Shown one piece after another: positions 39,602-47,639 of a stretch of 64,000 nt of DNA. The notes beneath the pieces were generated by a model. That model had not been told where the DNA came from and ran no database searches. It was given only the letters and a program-made list of their open reading frames with translations. The stretch comes from Deltaproteobacteria bacterium HGW-Deltaproteobacteria-13. Lineage in GTDB: Bacteria; Desulfobacterota; Syntrophia; Syntrophales; Smithellaceae. Location of the stretch: NCBI GenBank assembly GCA_002840555.1, contig PHBJ01000002.1, positions 209,465 through 273,464 of the forward strand, given 5' to 3'. Made by a program: the position numbers and the translations under genes. Numbering within the stretch: the stretch's first letter is position 1; the number at the start of each line of letters is the position of its first letter.

Positions 39602-40792
39602 TTACTTCACCTCCTTTTGAATTTCTTCGGGCCAGAAGAAGACATATGGATTGCTCCTCGGCGCCTTGACCATCTGAGGAACAGCGGGCAGACCGACGGC
39701 CTTAAGAAAGACCCGCATGCCTACTCGTTTGATCAGTTCACCTAAACGTTCCCGCGATTTGCCGTTTTCATCCCACCAGTCCTGAATACGCTCGATAAGG
39801 TCTTTCAATTCCGCATAGGGTGGTTCAAGTTTCATGAACGGCACAACGACCCAGGAAAGCAAAGCCCCCTGGACAATGGGCGCTTTGCCGCCGACGAGAA
39901 TTGTCGCGCCTTTTTCCTTGCCCGGCCGTAAAGCCTTCGGCATGAGGTTGATGCAGTGCATGCAGCGGTTGCAGTCCCCATCATGGATTTTCAACGTCTT
40001 GCCGTCCCATTCCATGCATTTCGTCGGACAGAGATCGCAGACCTCCTTTTGAATGTCCAGATCCGATCCGGCGTAGATGGTGACTTCCGCCGGATTGATG
40101 AGAATCTTCCCCTTCCATGTCCCGATAATGGAAAAATCGGATCGGGCGATGGAAGCAACGCAGTCATTGGGACAGGCGGATACCTTTATCTTGAATTTGT
40201 AGGGAAACATGGGACGATGGATCTTATCCTGAAATTCCATGGTAAGATTGTAGCAGACATCCAGGCTGTCAATACAGGCCCACTCGCAACGACCGGGTCC
40301 CACACAGGCGCTGGGCGTCCGGAGAGCGGAGCCGGAGCCGCCGAGATCAAAACCCGCGGCGGAAAGATCGTCAAAGCAGGGTTGGAGGTGTTCTGTTTTT
40401 GTACCCAGAAGAATAGCATCACCCGTGGAACCGTGCATATTGGTCAGACCGCTGCCATGCTTGTCCCAGACGTCGCAGAGTTTCCGCAGGGCGTCTGTTT
40501 TATAAAACCACCCCGTGGGATGGTTTACCCGTAAGGTATGGAAGGCTTGAACGTTAGGGAAAAGATCGGGCCGATCCGAATAGCGTCCGATGACTCCGGA
40601 GCCATACCCCTTTACGCCGACAATTCCTCCATGTTTCCAATGGCCTATTTTGTCCTTATAAGAAAGTTCCAACTGCTGCAGGAGATCCTCGGCCATGGGG
40701 CTTTTTTGCGCCGCCTGCTTTATATCCTTCACGAAACTGGGCCATTTGCCCTTTTCCAGTTCGTCCAGCAGGGGTGTTTTTGATTTCGCCAT
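39602..40792 (-). CDS. dsrA: Dissimilatory sulfite reductase alpha subunit
   Basis: A 396-residue alpha subunit. The siroheme-linked cluster cysteines follow C-x5-C (CVGPGRC) and C-x3-C (CPNDC), and a ferredoxin domain has CDLCPTKC and CNRCMHC. The protein is shorter than the Desulfovibrio form (about 437), mainly at the N-terminus. AAGGAGG lies 7 nt before the ATG. This is the first gene of the long minus-strand run, with a promoter and a leader hairpin upstream. Confidence 0.97.
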   Translation of the reverse strand: MAKSKTPLLDELEKGKWPSFVKDIKQAAQKSPMAEDLLQQLELSYKDKIGHWKHGGIVGVKGYGSGVIGRYSDRPDLFPNVQAFHTLRVNHPTGWFYKTDALRKLCDVWDKHGSGLTNMHGSTGDAILLGTKTEHLQPCFDDLSAAGFDLGGSGSALRTPSACVGPGRCEWACIDSLDVCYNLTMEFQDKIHRPMFPYKFKIKVSACPNDCVASIARSDFSIIGTWKGKILINPAEVTIYAGSDLDIQKEVCDLCPTKCMEWDGKTLKIHDGDCNRCMHCINLMPKALRPGKEKGATILVGGKAPIVQGALLSWVVVPFMKLEPPYAELKDLIERIQDWWDENGKSRERLGELIKRVGMRVFLKAVGLPAVPQMVKAPRSNPYVFFWPEEIQKEVK

Positions 40793-40813
40793 GATTTGCC
40801 TCCTTTTCTAATC

Positions 40814-40840
40814 ATTCCCGCGGGAGGATACCGCGTGAAT
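40814..40840 (-). promoter_or_regulatory. Leader hairpin upstream of dsrA
   Basis: In the dsrA leader ATTC-A-CGCGG pairs with CCGCG-G-GAAT around a short loop. It lies between the predicted promoter and the ribosome site and contains the perfect 10-nt palindrome TCCCGCGGGA (40816-40825). It could be an operator, an mRNA stabiliser or a leader control element. Confidence 0.4.
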
Positions 40841-40871
40841 GAGTTAATGTTGAATACATCACTTTTACTGA

Positions 40872-40899
40872 ATGGTACTCGGTTTTCTAAATATGTCAA
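40872..40899 (-). promoter_or_regulatory. Probable dsrA operon promoter
   Basis: The minus strand has a perfect TTGACA (40894-40899), a 16-nt spacer and TACCAT (40872-40877), with an A-rich tract just upstream of the -35. The predicted leader is about 75 nt. The -10 box is weak, so an activator may be required. Confidence 0.5.
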
Positions 40900-40983
40900 G
40901 ATTTTTTTTGATGGTTCTATGATTATTTCCGGTGCTGTCAGAAGAGTCGCTCATTAGCCATTATCCTCCCAGGATGCCTGGAG

Positions 40984-41028
40984 TCGGCCAATGGCCTCAT
41001 TTATTTCGTTGTTGAGGCCATTGGCCGA
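40984..41028 (-). terminator. 16-nt perfect hairpin after the YeiH-like gene
   Basis: Arms 40984-40999 and 41013-41028 are exact inverse complements (TCGGCCAATGGCCTCA and its partner) with a 13-nt loop, starting 5 nt after the stop of the gene at 41033. No T-run follows, so it may end or stabilise that transcript rather than act as a full intrinsic terminator. It separates the exporter gene from dsrA. Confidence 0.55.
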
Positions 41029-41032
41029 TGTG

Positions 41033-42604
41033 CTAAATCTTTGACCAGTAATCCACAAACACAACAGTGGATAAGAAAATCCCCAGGGGGACATTGACAA
41101 GAACCCCAATAGAAAAAGCCCAGAAAGGTTTCATGCCGAAGATAAGCATTTCAGCAAAACGTGTGGAAAGACCGATACAAAGGAAGCAGAGCACGAACGC
41201 CCATGTCCTGAGGTTTTTGATCGGCGAAATAACATTCGGGCTCAATACACTGTCAAACCAGTTCGATTTGGCAGACAATTGACTTAATGCCTTGGCCTGA
41301 TCCGGGCTGGTTGTCTTGCTGGTGAGGGCTTTAAGTTCATCGGCGGACATGAGGCCTTTAAAGCTCAGCGTTTTTGCCGCGGGGTCGATCGTCAGGCGGT
41401 CGGCATATTCCGGCGGCACCTGGTACTGGGAAAAATCAGCTTTATATTCCTTGTTTTTGATCTTGTCCGCCCAGTTGGCTTTTCCGGCATAATTCACCGG
41501 TGTCATGGTGCCGACAATGCTCACGATAATGGAGCCCGCCAGGAACCCGAGAACAAACTTGGGAAATCTCTCCCAGATGATCCCGGGACCTACAGTGACC
41601 TGCCGGGCCTCTCCCTCTTCACACTTTTCCCAGAAAGCGACGGAAACAATCGCCAGAATAAGGCACCAGATGCCTATCCAGATATCCCGGCCGATAACTT
41701 TCATCAAAGTAAAGGCCTGAATAGGCGCGTCACCGAAACGGGTACCCAGTTCGGCCACGACCGCAAAACCGGCCGCGTCGGCAAACTCGGAGGTGCCGAC
41801 GATGGCTCCGGCAACACCGGGGGTTATCGTATCCGGAACAAGCTGTTTCATCGCGAAAGTCAGGGCAAAAATCATGATGATGGCCCAGATGGTAACCACG
41901 GCAATGGAGATGGAAACATGTTCATTCTTTGCTTTCACGGCCCCGCCGACGGCAATGGATGCGGAAACGCCGCAAATGGCGCCGCCCGCTCCCAATACCG
42001 CTCCGAACTGTGGTTCAAGTTTGAAAATTCTTGTGGCGGCTAAGTAAATGGTAAGCCAGGTGACCACGGAAACAATACTTGCCTGAAGCAGCGCAATGGG
42101 ACCGGCTTTGACGATAATAGTGAAAGGCAGCGTAGCACCCAATAGGACGATACCGGTTTTGACATAATATTCCGTGCGGAGCGACGTCTTCATCCATTCC
42201 GGTATTTTAACGATATTGGAGATAATCAGTCCGACAAGCAGGGCCAGCAGAGGCGCTTCTACGTTATAATCCTGCATGAATTTAGTTCCGGCCACATAAA
42301 AAATGACCAGTGCACCGACAAACAGGATAATAAAACCGGGAATAAATTTTTTTAAATCGTGGCCCATAAGCTTCATGGAGATGCAGAAGACCACGCCCAT
42401 GACAATAAAGATGGTTAAGTACCCGCCTGCATTCTTTGCCAAGTCTGCCATGATGGCGGCAAAACCGGTGATTTTACTCGGTAGAACAGCCCAGCCTTTG
42501 ATGGAGGTCCCCATCCACAAAGCAATAATGGCCACGAGCACAAGACCAAGGCCAAGCCAGACCGACCACCAATCTTCCGTTTTCCAAAGTTTTTCCAATT
42601 TCAT
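41033..42604 (-). CDS. YeiH-type putative sulfate exporter family protein
   Basis: A 523-residue membrane protein of the YeiH/UPF0324 (putative sulfate exporter) family, with about twelve helices and conserved GVSASIAVGGAVKA and GTSEFADAAG stretches. A hydrophilic insert of about 75 residues (near 375-450) interrupts the last helices and probably lies outside the membrane. I prefer ATG 42604, 7 nt after AAAGGAGG; the ATG at 42610 is too close to the ribosome site. Being directly upstream of dsrA, it may move sulfite, sulfate or a sulfonate, but transport has not been read from the sequence. Confidence 0.85.
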   Translation of the reverse strand: MKLEKLWKTEDWWSVWLGLGLVLVAIIALWMGTSIKGWAVLPSKITGFAAIMADLAKNAGGYLTIFIVMGVVFCISMKLMGHDLKKFIPGFIILFVGALVIFYVAGTKFMQDYNVEAPLLALLVGLIISNIVKIPEWMKTSLRTEYYVKTGIVLLGATLPFTIIVKAGPIALLQASIVSVVTWLTIYLAATRIFKLEPQFGAVLGAGGAICGVSASIAVGGAVKAKNEHVSISIAVVTIWAIIMIFALTFAMKQLVPDTITPGVAGAIVGTSEFADAAGFAVVAELGTRFGDAPIQAFTLMKVIGRDIWIGIWCLILAIVSVAFWEKCEEGEARQVTVGPGIIWERFPKFVLGFLAGSIIVSIVGTMTPVNYAGKANWADKIKNKEYKADFSQYQVPPEYADRLTIDPAAKTLSFKGLMSADELKALTSKTTSPDQAKALSQLSAKSNWFDSVLSPNVISPIKNLRTWAFVLCFLCIGLSTRFAEMLIFGMKPFWAFSIGVLVNVPLGIFLSTVVFVDYWSKI

Positions 42605-42918
42605 TTCCATGCCTCCTTTCGAAACAAAAAAGATGTTTAAAAGACGGGTGTTTGCACCCCGGGTTAACTGTTCTGAACCATGTAAGCAACGACAACACGT
42701 AAAGAACCGGAACCTGTATGGACAGAGAAACTGAAAGAGCTGAGAAAAAATGAAAGAAGATCAATATGAGTATTATATATAGAATTGCGTTTATTTTATA
42801 GGAACCGACTTGGAAAAACAAGGATATTTATTATACCCGTTATTCTTGCTCAGAGCGCCATTTAATCATGCGCCCAAGATGCCCGTTGACAACGTCAGCC
42901 AAAGAAAACAGGATCGTA
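42605..42918 (-). other. Leader and promoter region of the YeiH-like gene
   Basis: These 314 nt hold no supported gene. On the minus strand a small hairpin, GGGTG-CAAA-CACCC (near 42646-42662), lies about 40 nt before the ribosome site. AT-rich segments near 42770-42800 contain several TATAAT-like boxes, but none has a good -35 partner. Confidence 0.4.
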
Positions 42919-43764
42919 TCAGGTCATATAGCTGTGCAGGCTCGGCAGCAAATTCACGCCAAGATAGGTGAACAAAACACAGCCGAAACCGGCAATTGCC
43001 ATGATAGCCATGCGCCGGCCGCGCCATCCGCGAACCCCTCTGGCATGCAGCATCACGGCATAAGTAAGCCAGGTGATCAGCGACCAGGTTTCCTTCGGAT
43101 CCCAACCCCAGTAAGATCCCCAGGCATAGTGCGCCCAAACGGATCCGGTCACGATACCCAGGCTCAGGAAGATAAAGCCTAAAGCAACACTGGAATACAT
43201 CAATTCATCCATCAGATATTCGGAAGGCAGCAGGCGGATAAAAACGCTTGCCTTTGCCGAATCCGCTCCGGCTGCATGCCTGACAAAGAACATGATACCC
43301 AGCGCGAAAGCCACGGTAAACGCTGCGTACCCCATAAAGCAGGTCAGTACATGTGAAGTCAGCCAGTTGCTCTGCAGCGCGGGGATCAAAGGCTCGATGC
43401 GGTTGTTCATGCCGGGAGCAATGGAAGCGTAAGCCATGATCAAAAACGCTACGGGCATGACAAAAACGCCTATACTGCGATTTTTAAGTTGCCGTTCCAT
43501 CAGCAGATACAACAGAACGATTGTCCAGGAGAAAAAAATAAGCGATTCGTAAAAATTCGACAGAGGCACATGCCCCATGTTGAGATCATAGGATGTTTTC
43601 CAGCGGATGATCAGAGCGACGCTCTGGGCGGCAAGACCCGCGAGCGCCGTCCAGGTCGCCAGTTTTCCCCAGAATTCCCGTCCCAGGATCATCCTGAAAA
43701 GATAAAAAACAAACGCGGCAAAAAAGATAAAGGTTACCCAGCTCAAGATGGCTGTGTTGATCAT
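42919..43764 (-). CDS. ccsA: Cytochrome c synthase subunit CcsA/ResC
   Basis: A 281-residue membrane protein of the heme-handling CcmC/CcsA family. The tryptophan-rich heme-binding motif is visible as WGSYWGWDPKETWSLITW, with conserved histidines in SNWLTSHV and in LLPSLHSYM. With ResB it forms the system II synthase that attaches heme to CxxCH proteins outside the membrane. It overlaps resB by 4 nt. DsrJ, encoded 12 kb away, is an obvious client. Confidence 0.93.
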   Translation of the reverse strand: MINTAILSWVTFIFFAAFVFYLFRMILGREFWGKLATWTALAGLAAQSVALIIRWKTSYDLNMGHVPLSNFYESLIFFSWTIVLLYLLMERQLKNRSIGVFVMPVAFLIMAYASIAPGMNNRIEPLIPALQSNWLTSHVLTCFMGYAAFTVAFALGIMFFVRHAAGADSAKASVFIRLLPSEYLMDELMYSSVALGFIFLSLGIVTGSVWAHYAWGSYWGWDPKETWSLITWLTYAVMLHARGVRGWRGRRMAIMAIAGFGCVLFTYLGVNLLPSLHSYMT

Positions 43765-45149
43765 TTGGTTTTCTCCAGACTATCCTTAATCTCCGCGAGA
43801 AGATATTGAACTTCGCTTTCCAGACCGGCCTTGTTTTTATAACTGCGTCCCGCGATGCGGATACGCACCTTGTCTTTTTCCTGATCAATACGAATCCATA
43901 CCTGCCGGGCATATGAAAACAAGACCAGCATCAATCCGCAGATCAGAAGCACCGCGGCGGCCGCTACAACCGGCGTTCCCGGATCGCGGGTCACCTGCAA
44001 ACCGGTATAATATTTTTCTTCCATTCCCGTTAAAACAAAATGATACGGGCGGAAAATACCGGGATTAAACATCGGCACCTGCTCGATAATACCGGGATTC
44101 ATCTGCCGGATTTTGTCAATCTGCTGAAAAACCCAGAAAGCAACATCTCCTTTACTTCCATTCACAGCGAGCTTTACCGCAGGCCCCATTTTCATCATAT
44201 TTTCTTCAATGCGGAGAACCTTTACCTGCCCTTCCCCGCCCGGCAGGTCAAACCCTTCCCCGGGACTAAGGGTTATTGCCATTGGTTTTTTGCCGTTTTT
44301 CAAAATAGACAATGATGCTTTTCCTTCCGGCGCAGCGCCATAGCTTGACTGATAAAAGCGGAACCCTTCCAGCTCAATAGGATGGTTGACCAGAAGCTTT
44401 CCCGAGAAGATGGGTTGATTATTCCGCAAAAAAGTCAGATTGGATTGATAGGTCTTGGGTGCGCCGCCCTTATAAAATTCAACGGTGAACTTATCGCAAC
44501 GCACGTCAAAAGGCAGCGGCAGCATTTGGTTGCTATTGCGCAGGGCGATGGCGTTTATCGCCTCACCTTCAACAATATTGACATATCCCTCACGGCCGAA
44601 AACAAATCCGATCATGACGCCGGCGATCAATATAAGAATACTCAGATGGACGATATAAACACCCAAAGAAGAAAATCGCCCCTTTTCGGCGCAAAAGAAA
44701 CTGCTCCCGGATTCATCCGTCCGTTTAAAATGACGGAATTTTCTTTCCAGCAGACCGGCGACAATATTTGCGGCTTGCGGCGCGTCCGCGGTTGTCAGAA
44801 AACTGTTTTCTTCAGGAAGGTTTTTAAAAACATCTTCATTTTGAGGCGACAGACGCAGACGGAAACGCCGCCAGGCCATGGGGAATCGCTCCAGGGAACA
44901 GATCACCAGGTTAACGGACAGAAGAAACATCAACAGGAGAAACCATATGGAATGGTACAGATCAAAAATCTGCATTTTATTCAAAAAGAAAAATAGCCCG
45001 GGCGACATGCGCCCGGCCAGTTCCACGGCTGCTTCCCGCTGCGGAACAAGGGTTCCGATCACTGCAAAGAAAGCGATCAACGAAAGGAGAAGAATAGCCA
45101 ATTCAACGGATGAAAAAAACGACCAGAGACGGGATTTGTTTTTGGTCAA
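43761..45149 (-). CDS. resB: Cytochrome c biogenesis protein ResB/Ccs1
   Basis: A 462-residue membrane protein with three N-terminal helices, a large outer domain and a last helix near the C-terminus, as in ResB/Ccs1. The N-terminal SSVELAILLLSLIAFFAVIGTLVPQ matches the family. It works with CcsA in system II cytochrome c maturation. The pair is followed at lower coordinates by the YeiH-like gene on the same strand. Confidence 0.92.
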   Translation of the reverse strand: MTKNKSRLWSFFSSVELAILLLSLIAFFAVIGTLVPQREAAVELAGRMSPGLFFFLNKMQIFDLYHSIWFLLLMFLLSVNLVICSLERFPMAWRRFRLRLSPQNEDVFKNLPEENSFLTTADAPQAANIVAGLLERKFRHFKRTDESGSSFFCAEKGRFSSLGVYIVHLSILILIAGVMIGFVFGREGYVNIVEGEAINAIALRNSNQMLPLPFDVRCDKFTVEFYKGGAPKTYQSNLTFLRNNQPIFSGKLLVNHPIELEGFRFYQSSYGAAPEGKASLSILKNGKKPMAITLSPGEGFDLPGGEGQVKVLRIEENMMKMGPAVKLAVNGSKGDVAFWVFQQIDKIRQMNPGIIEQVPMFNPGIFRPYHFVLTGMEEKYYTGLQVTRDPGTPVVAAAAVLLICGLMLVLFSYARQVWIRIDQEKDKVRIRIAGRSYKNKAGLESEVQYLLAEIKDSLEKTK

Positions 45150-45314
45150 AATAATTTTCTCCTGAAAGTTTTATGATTCCATATTTACCATGATCACAAA
45201 GCTTATGCAACGGCGGGAAACGTCAGGAAACCCTCCCCGCGATCAACATGACCGATTGGATTAATAGCAATATAAGACCCGCTATTTCTAACTGGCTTTA
45301 TACTTAATCATTTA

Positions 45315-46436
45315 TCACCGCACGGTAAAACCATAACGGGCGGATATCTTGTATTGAGATGAGTTATAGTTATAATATGCCCTTGCCTCGTACTCTCCCG
45401 GTCGTGGAGATTTAAAAATCAGCACACCCCGTCCCCGCCTTATGTATTGATAGTCTCCAGGTTCCGTGTGCCTGGAACCTGCCCGTACGATACATATCCA
45501 ATCCCTGGAAGAGCCGGGCGCGTTGTAATAATACACCCTGATCTTCTCGCCGTGATTATAGATATTCTTGTCCGTTTCTATTAATGGCTTGCCCTCCGCA
45601 ACGGAACCTTGTTTTTGAAATACTTTACGATCCGTGGATTGCATTTCATCCGCGTTTTGCCGGACGGTACTCTGAGGTTTTGTTGACGATGGCACCTGTG
45701 TCGGCCGGCCTGAAAAATAGCGATACCCTATCCCTATTAGAATTGCTGTTATCAGAAGAGCAGCGACCGGCAATAAAATCTTTTTAACCGGTATATTTTT
45801 CCCGGAATCATTACCCGCTGTATCCTTATTATTCTTTGGTTTAAAGATGACCGTTTTGAAATTCCAGCCTTGTCCACCGGCAATGGATTTAACCACCTCG
45901 CGCAATTTACCATATTCAAAACCGTATTTGCCTCCGAACAATATTTGTCCATTAATTTTTTTGTTGACATCAATACCTTTTTGAACAGTCTTTTCAGCGG
46001 AAAAGCCGGCATCAAGGCCCGCGGAACTTTCCGTCATCTTTTCCCAGAACGTTAATAGTTTCGTTTCCGCGTTTAACAGCGCCTGGGCTTCGTACTTTAT
46101 TTTGATCTTCTGAACCGGTGATTGAGCGCCCGTCTGTGATGAAAGCTCAAACCGCTCCGGGCTAATCTCTTTAACCGAAAGAAACTCGTTGGATAATTCC
46201 ATCAGCTGAGTTGCGATAGATGAACCGGCCCCCGCGCTTTGCGTTTTCTTTTCTTCAAAACGGTTTCCACAGCCACCGCAAAAAACGGCATTAGGCTTAT
46301 TTGCTTCTCCGCAGGAAGGACATTTTTTCACATGGGCATCTTCCGTAAGGCGTTGTCCGCAATTACTGCAAAAGGCGGCATCGGGTTCATTTGCCTCTCC
46401 GCAGGAGGAACATTTTTTTACATTGACATCACTCAT
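45315..46436 (-). CDS. Double zinc-ribbon membrane protein with C-terminal beta domain
   Basis: A 373-residue protein of unknown function. Two zinc ribbons open it: CSSCG with CSNCG (about 9-27) and CPSCG with CGGCG (about 39-57). A middle region of about 150 residues is followed by one membrane helix (about 218-238), and the C-terminal 90 residues look like an immunoglobulin-like beta domain (NIYNHGEKIRVYYYNAPG, DWICIVRAGS). The topology would place the ribbons in the cytoplasm and the beta domain outside. It is the last of six clustered genes, four of which encode zinc ribbons or membrane proteins. Confidence 0.75.
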   Translation of the reverse strand: MSDVNVKKCSSCGEANEPDAAFCSNCGQRLTEDAHVKKCPSCGEANKPNAVFCGGCGNRFEEKKTQSAGAGSSIATQLMELSNEFLSVKEISPERFELSSQTGAQSPVQKIKIKYEAQALLNAETKLLTFWEKMTESSAGLDAGFSAEKTVQKGIDVNKKINGQILFGGKYGFEYGKLREVVKSIAGGQGWNFKTVIFKPKNNKDTAGNDSGKNIPVKKILLPVAALLITAILIGIGYRYFSGRPTQVPSSTKPQSTVRQNADEMQSTDRKVFQKQGSVAEGKPLIETDKNIYNHGEKIRVYYYNAPGSSRDWICIVRAGSRHTEPGDYQYIRRGRGVLIFKSPRPGEYEARAYYNYNSSQYKISARYGFTVR

Positions 46437-46513
46437 TGCTTTCCCCTTGGCGATAAAATCCCGCCATTAAAAACGTCTTATGTTTTTTCAGGTCCGGTTT
46501 TTCCATCTCCGGC

Positions 46514-47602
46514 TTATATCTTTTTACCGCATTCAGCGCAGAACTTTGCTCCCGTTTTCAGCGCCTTGCCGCATTCCGGACAAAATTTCATTGCCGGTTT
46601 TTGATCATTAATCATGGCGGGTTCGGTAGAAATCGGTTGCGCGGCGTGAGCGGACTCCTTGACGGACTTCTTCGCTTCCGATTGCCTTCTTAACGTTAAT
46701 GCTTCGGCCAATTTGGAATGGAGGTAAAGTTCTATCATCGGACCGGACGAGTTCTTCAATATGATTTTACCATTATCTTCCCCCGTATTCTCCAGTGTGC
46801 AGTAAATTCCCATTCCTCGAAGGCCGATAATGTTTTCTTCCCATATCGCATTATCCTTTATAGTGCATACTGACAGTTTGACGGCAGCCAAAGGCGCGCT
46901 CAATGATGAACACAACTCTTCACCCAGAAGCGTCAGTTTAATTCCACTCTTTCCCATCTGGGCAAATTTCGGTATTGTACTTTGAACACCTTCCTTAAAT
47001 AAAGACGGAGAAACATCCAGGTTTCCGGGATAAAGTTCTTTCACCAGAGGAGTCAACCAGCGCAAATCGGAACTGCTGATGCTTCTGCGAAAAGCTGCGT
47101 ACATTTCCTCCACGGTAAATGAAAATTTCCCGCCTGGCTTGCGATCAATCAATGATAAAAGCGTTCTTTCCCTCCAGCAATCAATCAGGCCAAGCCAAGC
47201 ACAAAATGATGCCTCGGTCATTTCCGTATCGAAGTCCAGCCGGGCCGGGGGAATGTCCAGCATCAACCGCAGAACGGCTTCATCGGCAATATCTTTTTCC
47301 TGCACCTGCCGGAAATTATGCAGACCGTCCTTGTCAAGCCAGTGCCTGACCGTCATCGTGCCGCTTTTATCCGCGTATATGCGGGTCACAACGACTCCTT
47401 CTGCGGATATAATCCTCGCGCTTACAAATGCCGCCGGTTCGCACACGACCTTCACCAGGGGCATTGACGCGGCATTCAGCTTTGAGCCTTTGCTTACCGA
47501 GGGTTCTTCCGCGTAGAATGGCGATAAGGCTGACGGGGTCATCCCCTCATCCGCGATAAATCCCAGGATCTGTTTAATATCAATCCTCAATGCTTCCTGC
47601 AT
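46514..47602 (-). CDS. Protein with C-terminal zinc ribbon, unknown function
   Basis: A 362-residue soluble protein. A C-terminal zinc ribbon is formed by CPECG and CAECG (last 22 residues). The rest has no motif I recognise; it is mostly mixed alpha/beta and ends with a low-complexity linker before the ribbon. A GGAGG site precedes the ATG. It belongs to the six-gene cluster and might be a cytoplasmic adaptor that meets the other ribbon proteins; that is inference from shared architecture. Confidence 0.72.
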   Translation of the reverse strand: MQEALRIDIKQILGFIADEGMTPSALSPFYAEEPSVSKGSKLNAASMPLVKVVCEPAAFVSARIISAEGVVVTRIYADKSGTMTVRHWLDKDGLHNFRQVQEKDIADEAVLRLMLDIPPARLDFDTEMTEASFCAWLGLIDCWRERTLLSLIDRKPGGKFSFTVEEMYAAFRRSISSSDLRWLTPLVKELYPGNLDVSPSLFKEGVQSTIPKFAQMGKSGIKLTLLGEELCSSLSAPLAAVKLSVCTIKDNAIWEENIIGLRGMGIYCTLENTGEDNGKIILKNSSGPMIELYLHSKLAEALTLRRQSEAKKSVKESAHAAQPISTEPAMINDQKPAMKFCPECGKALKTGAKFCAECGKKI

Positions 47603-47639
47603 AATTATTTCCTCCTGTGACCCGCGATCCCTGCTGAAC

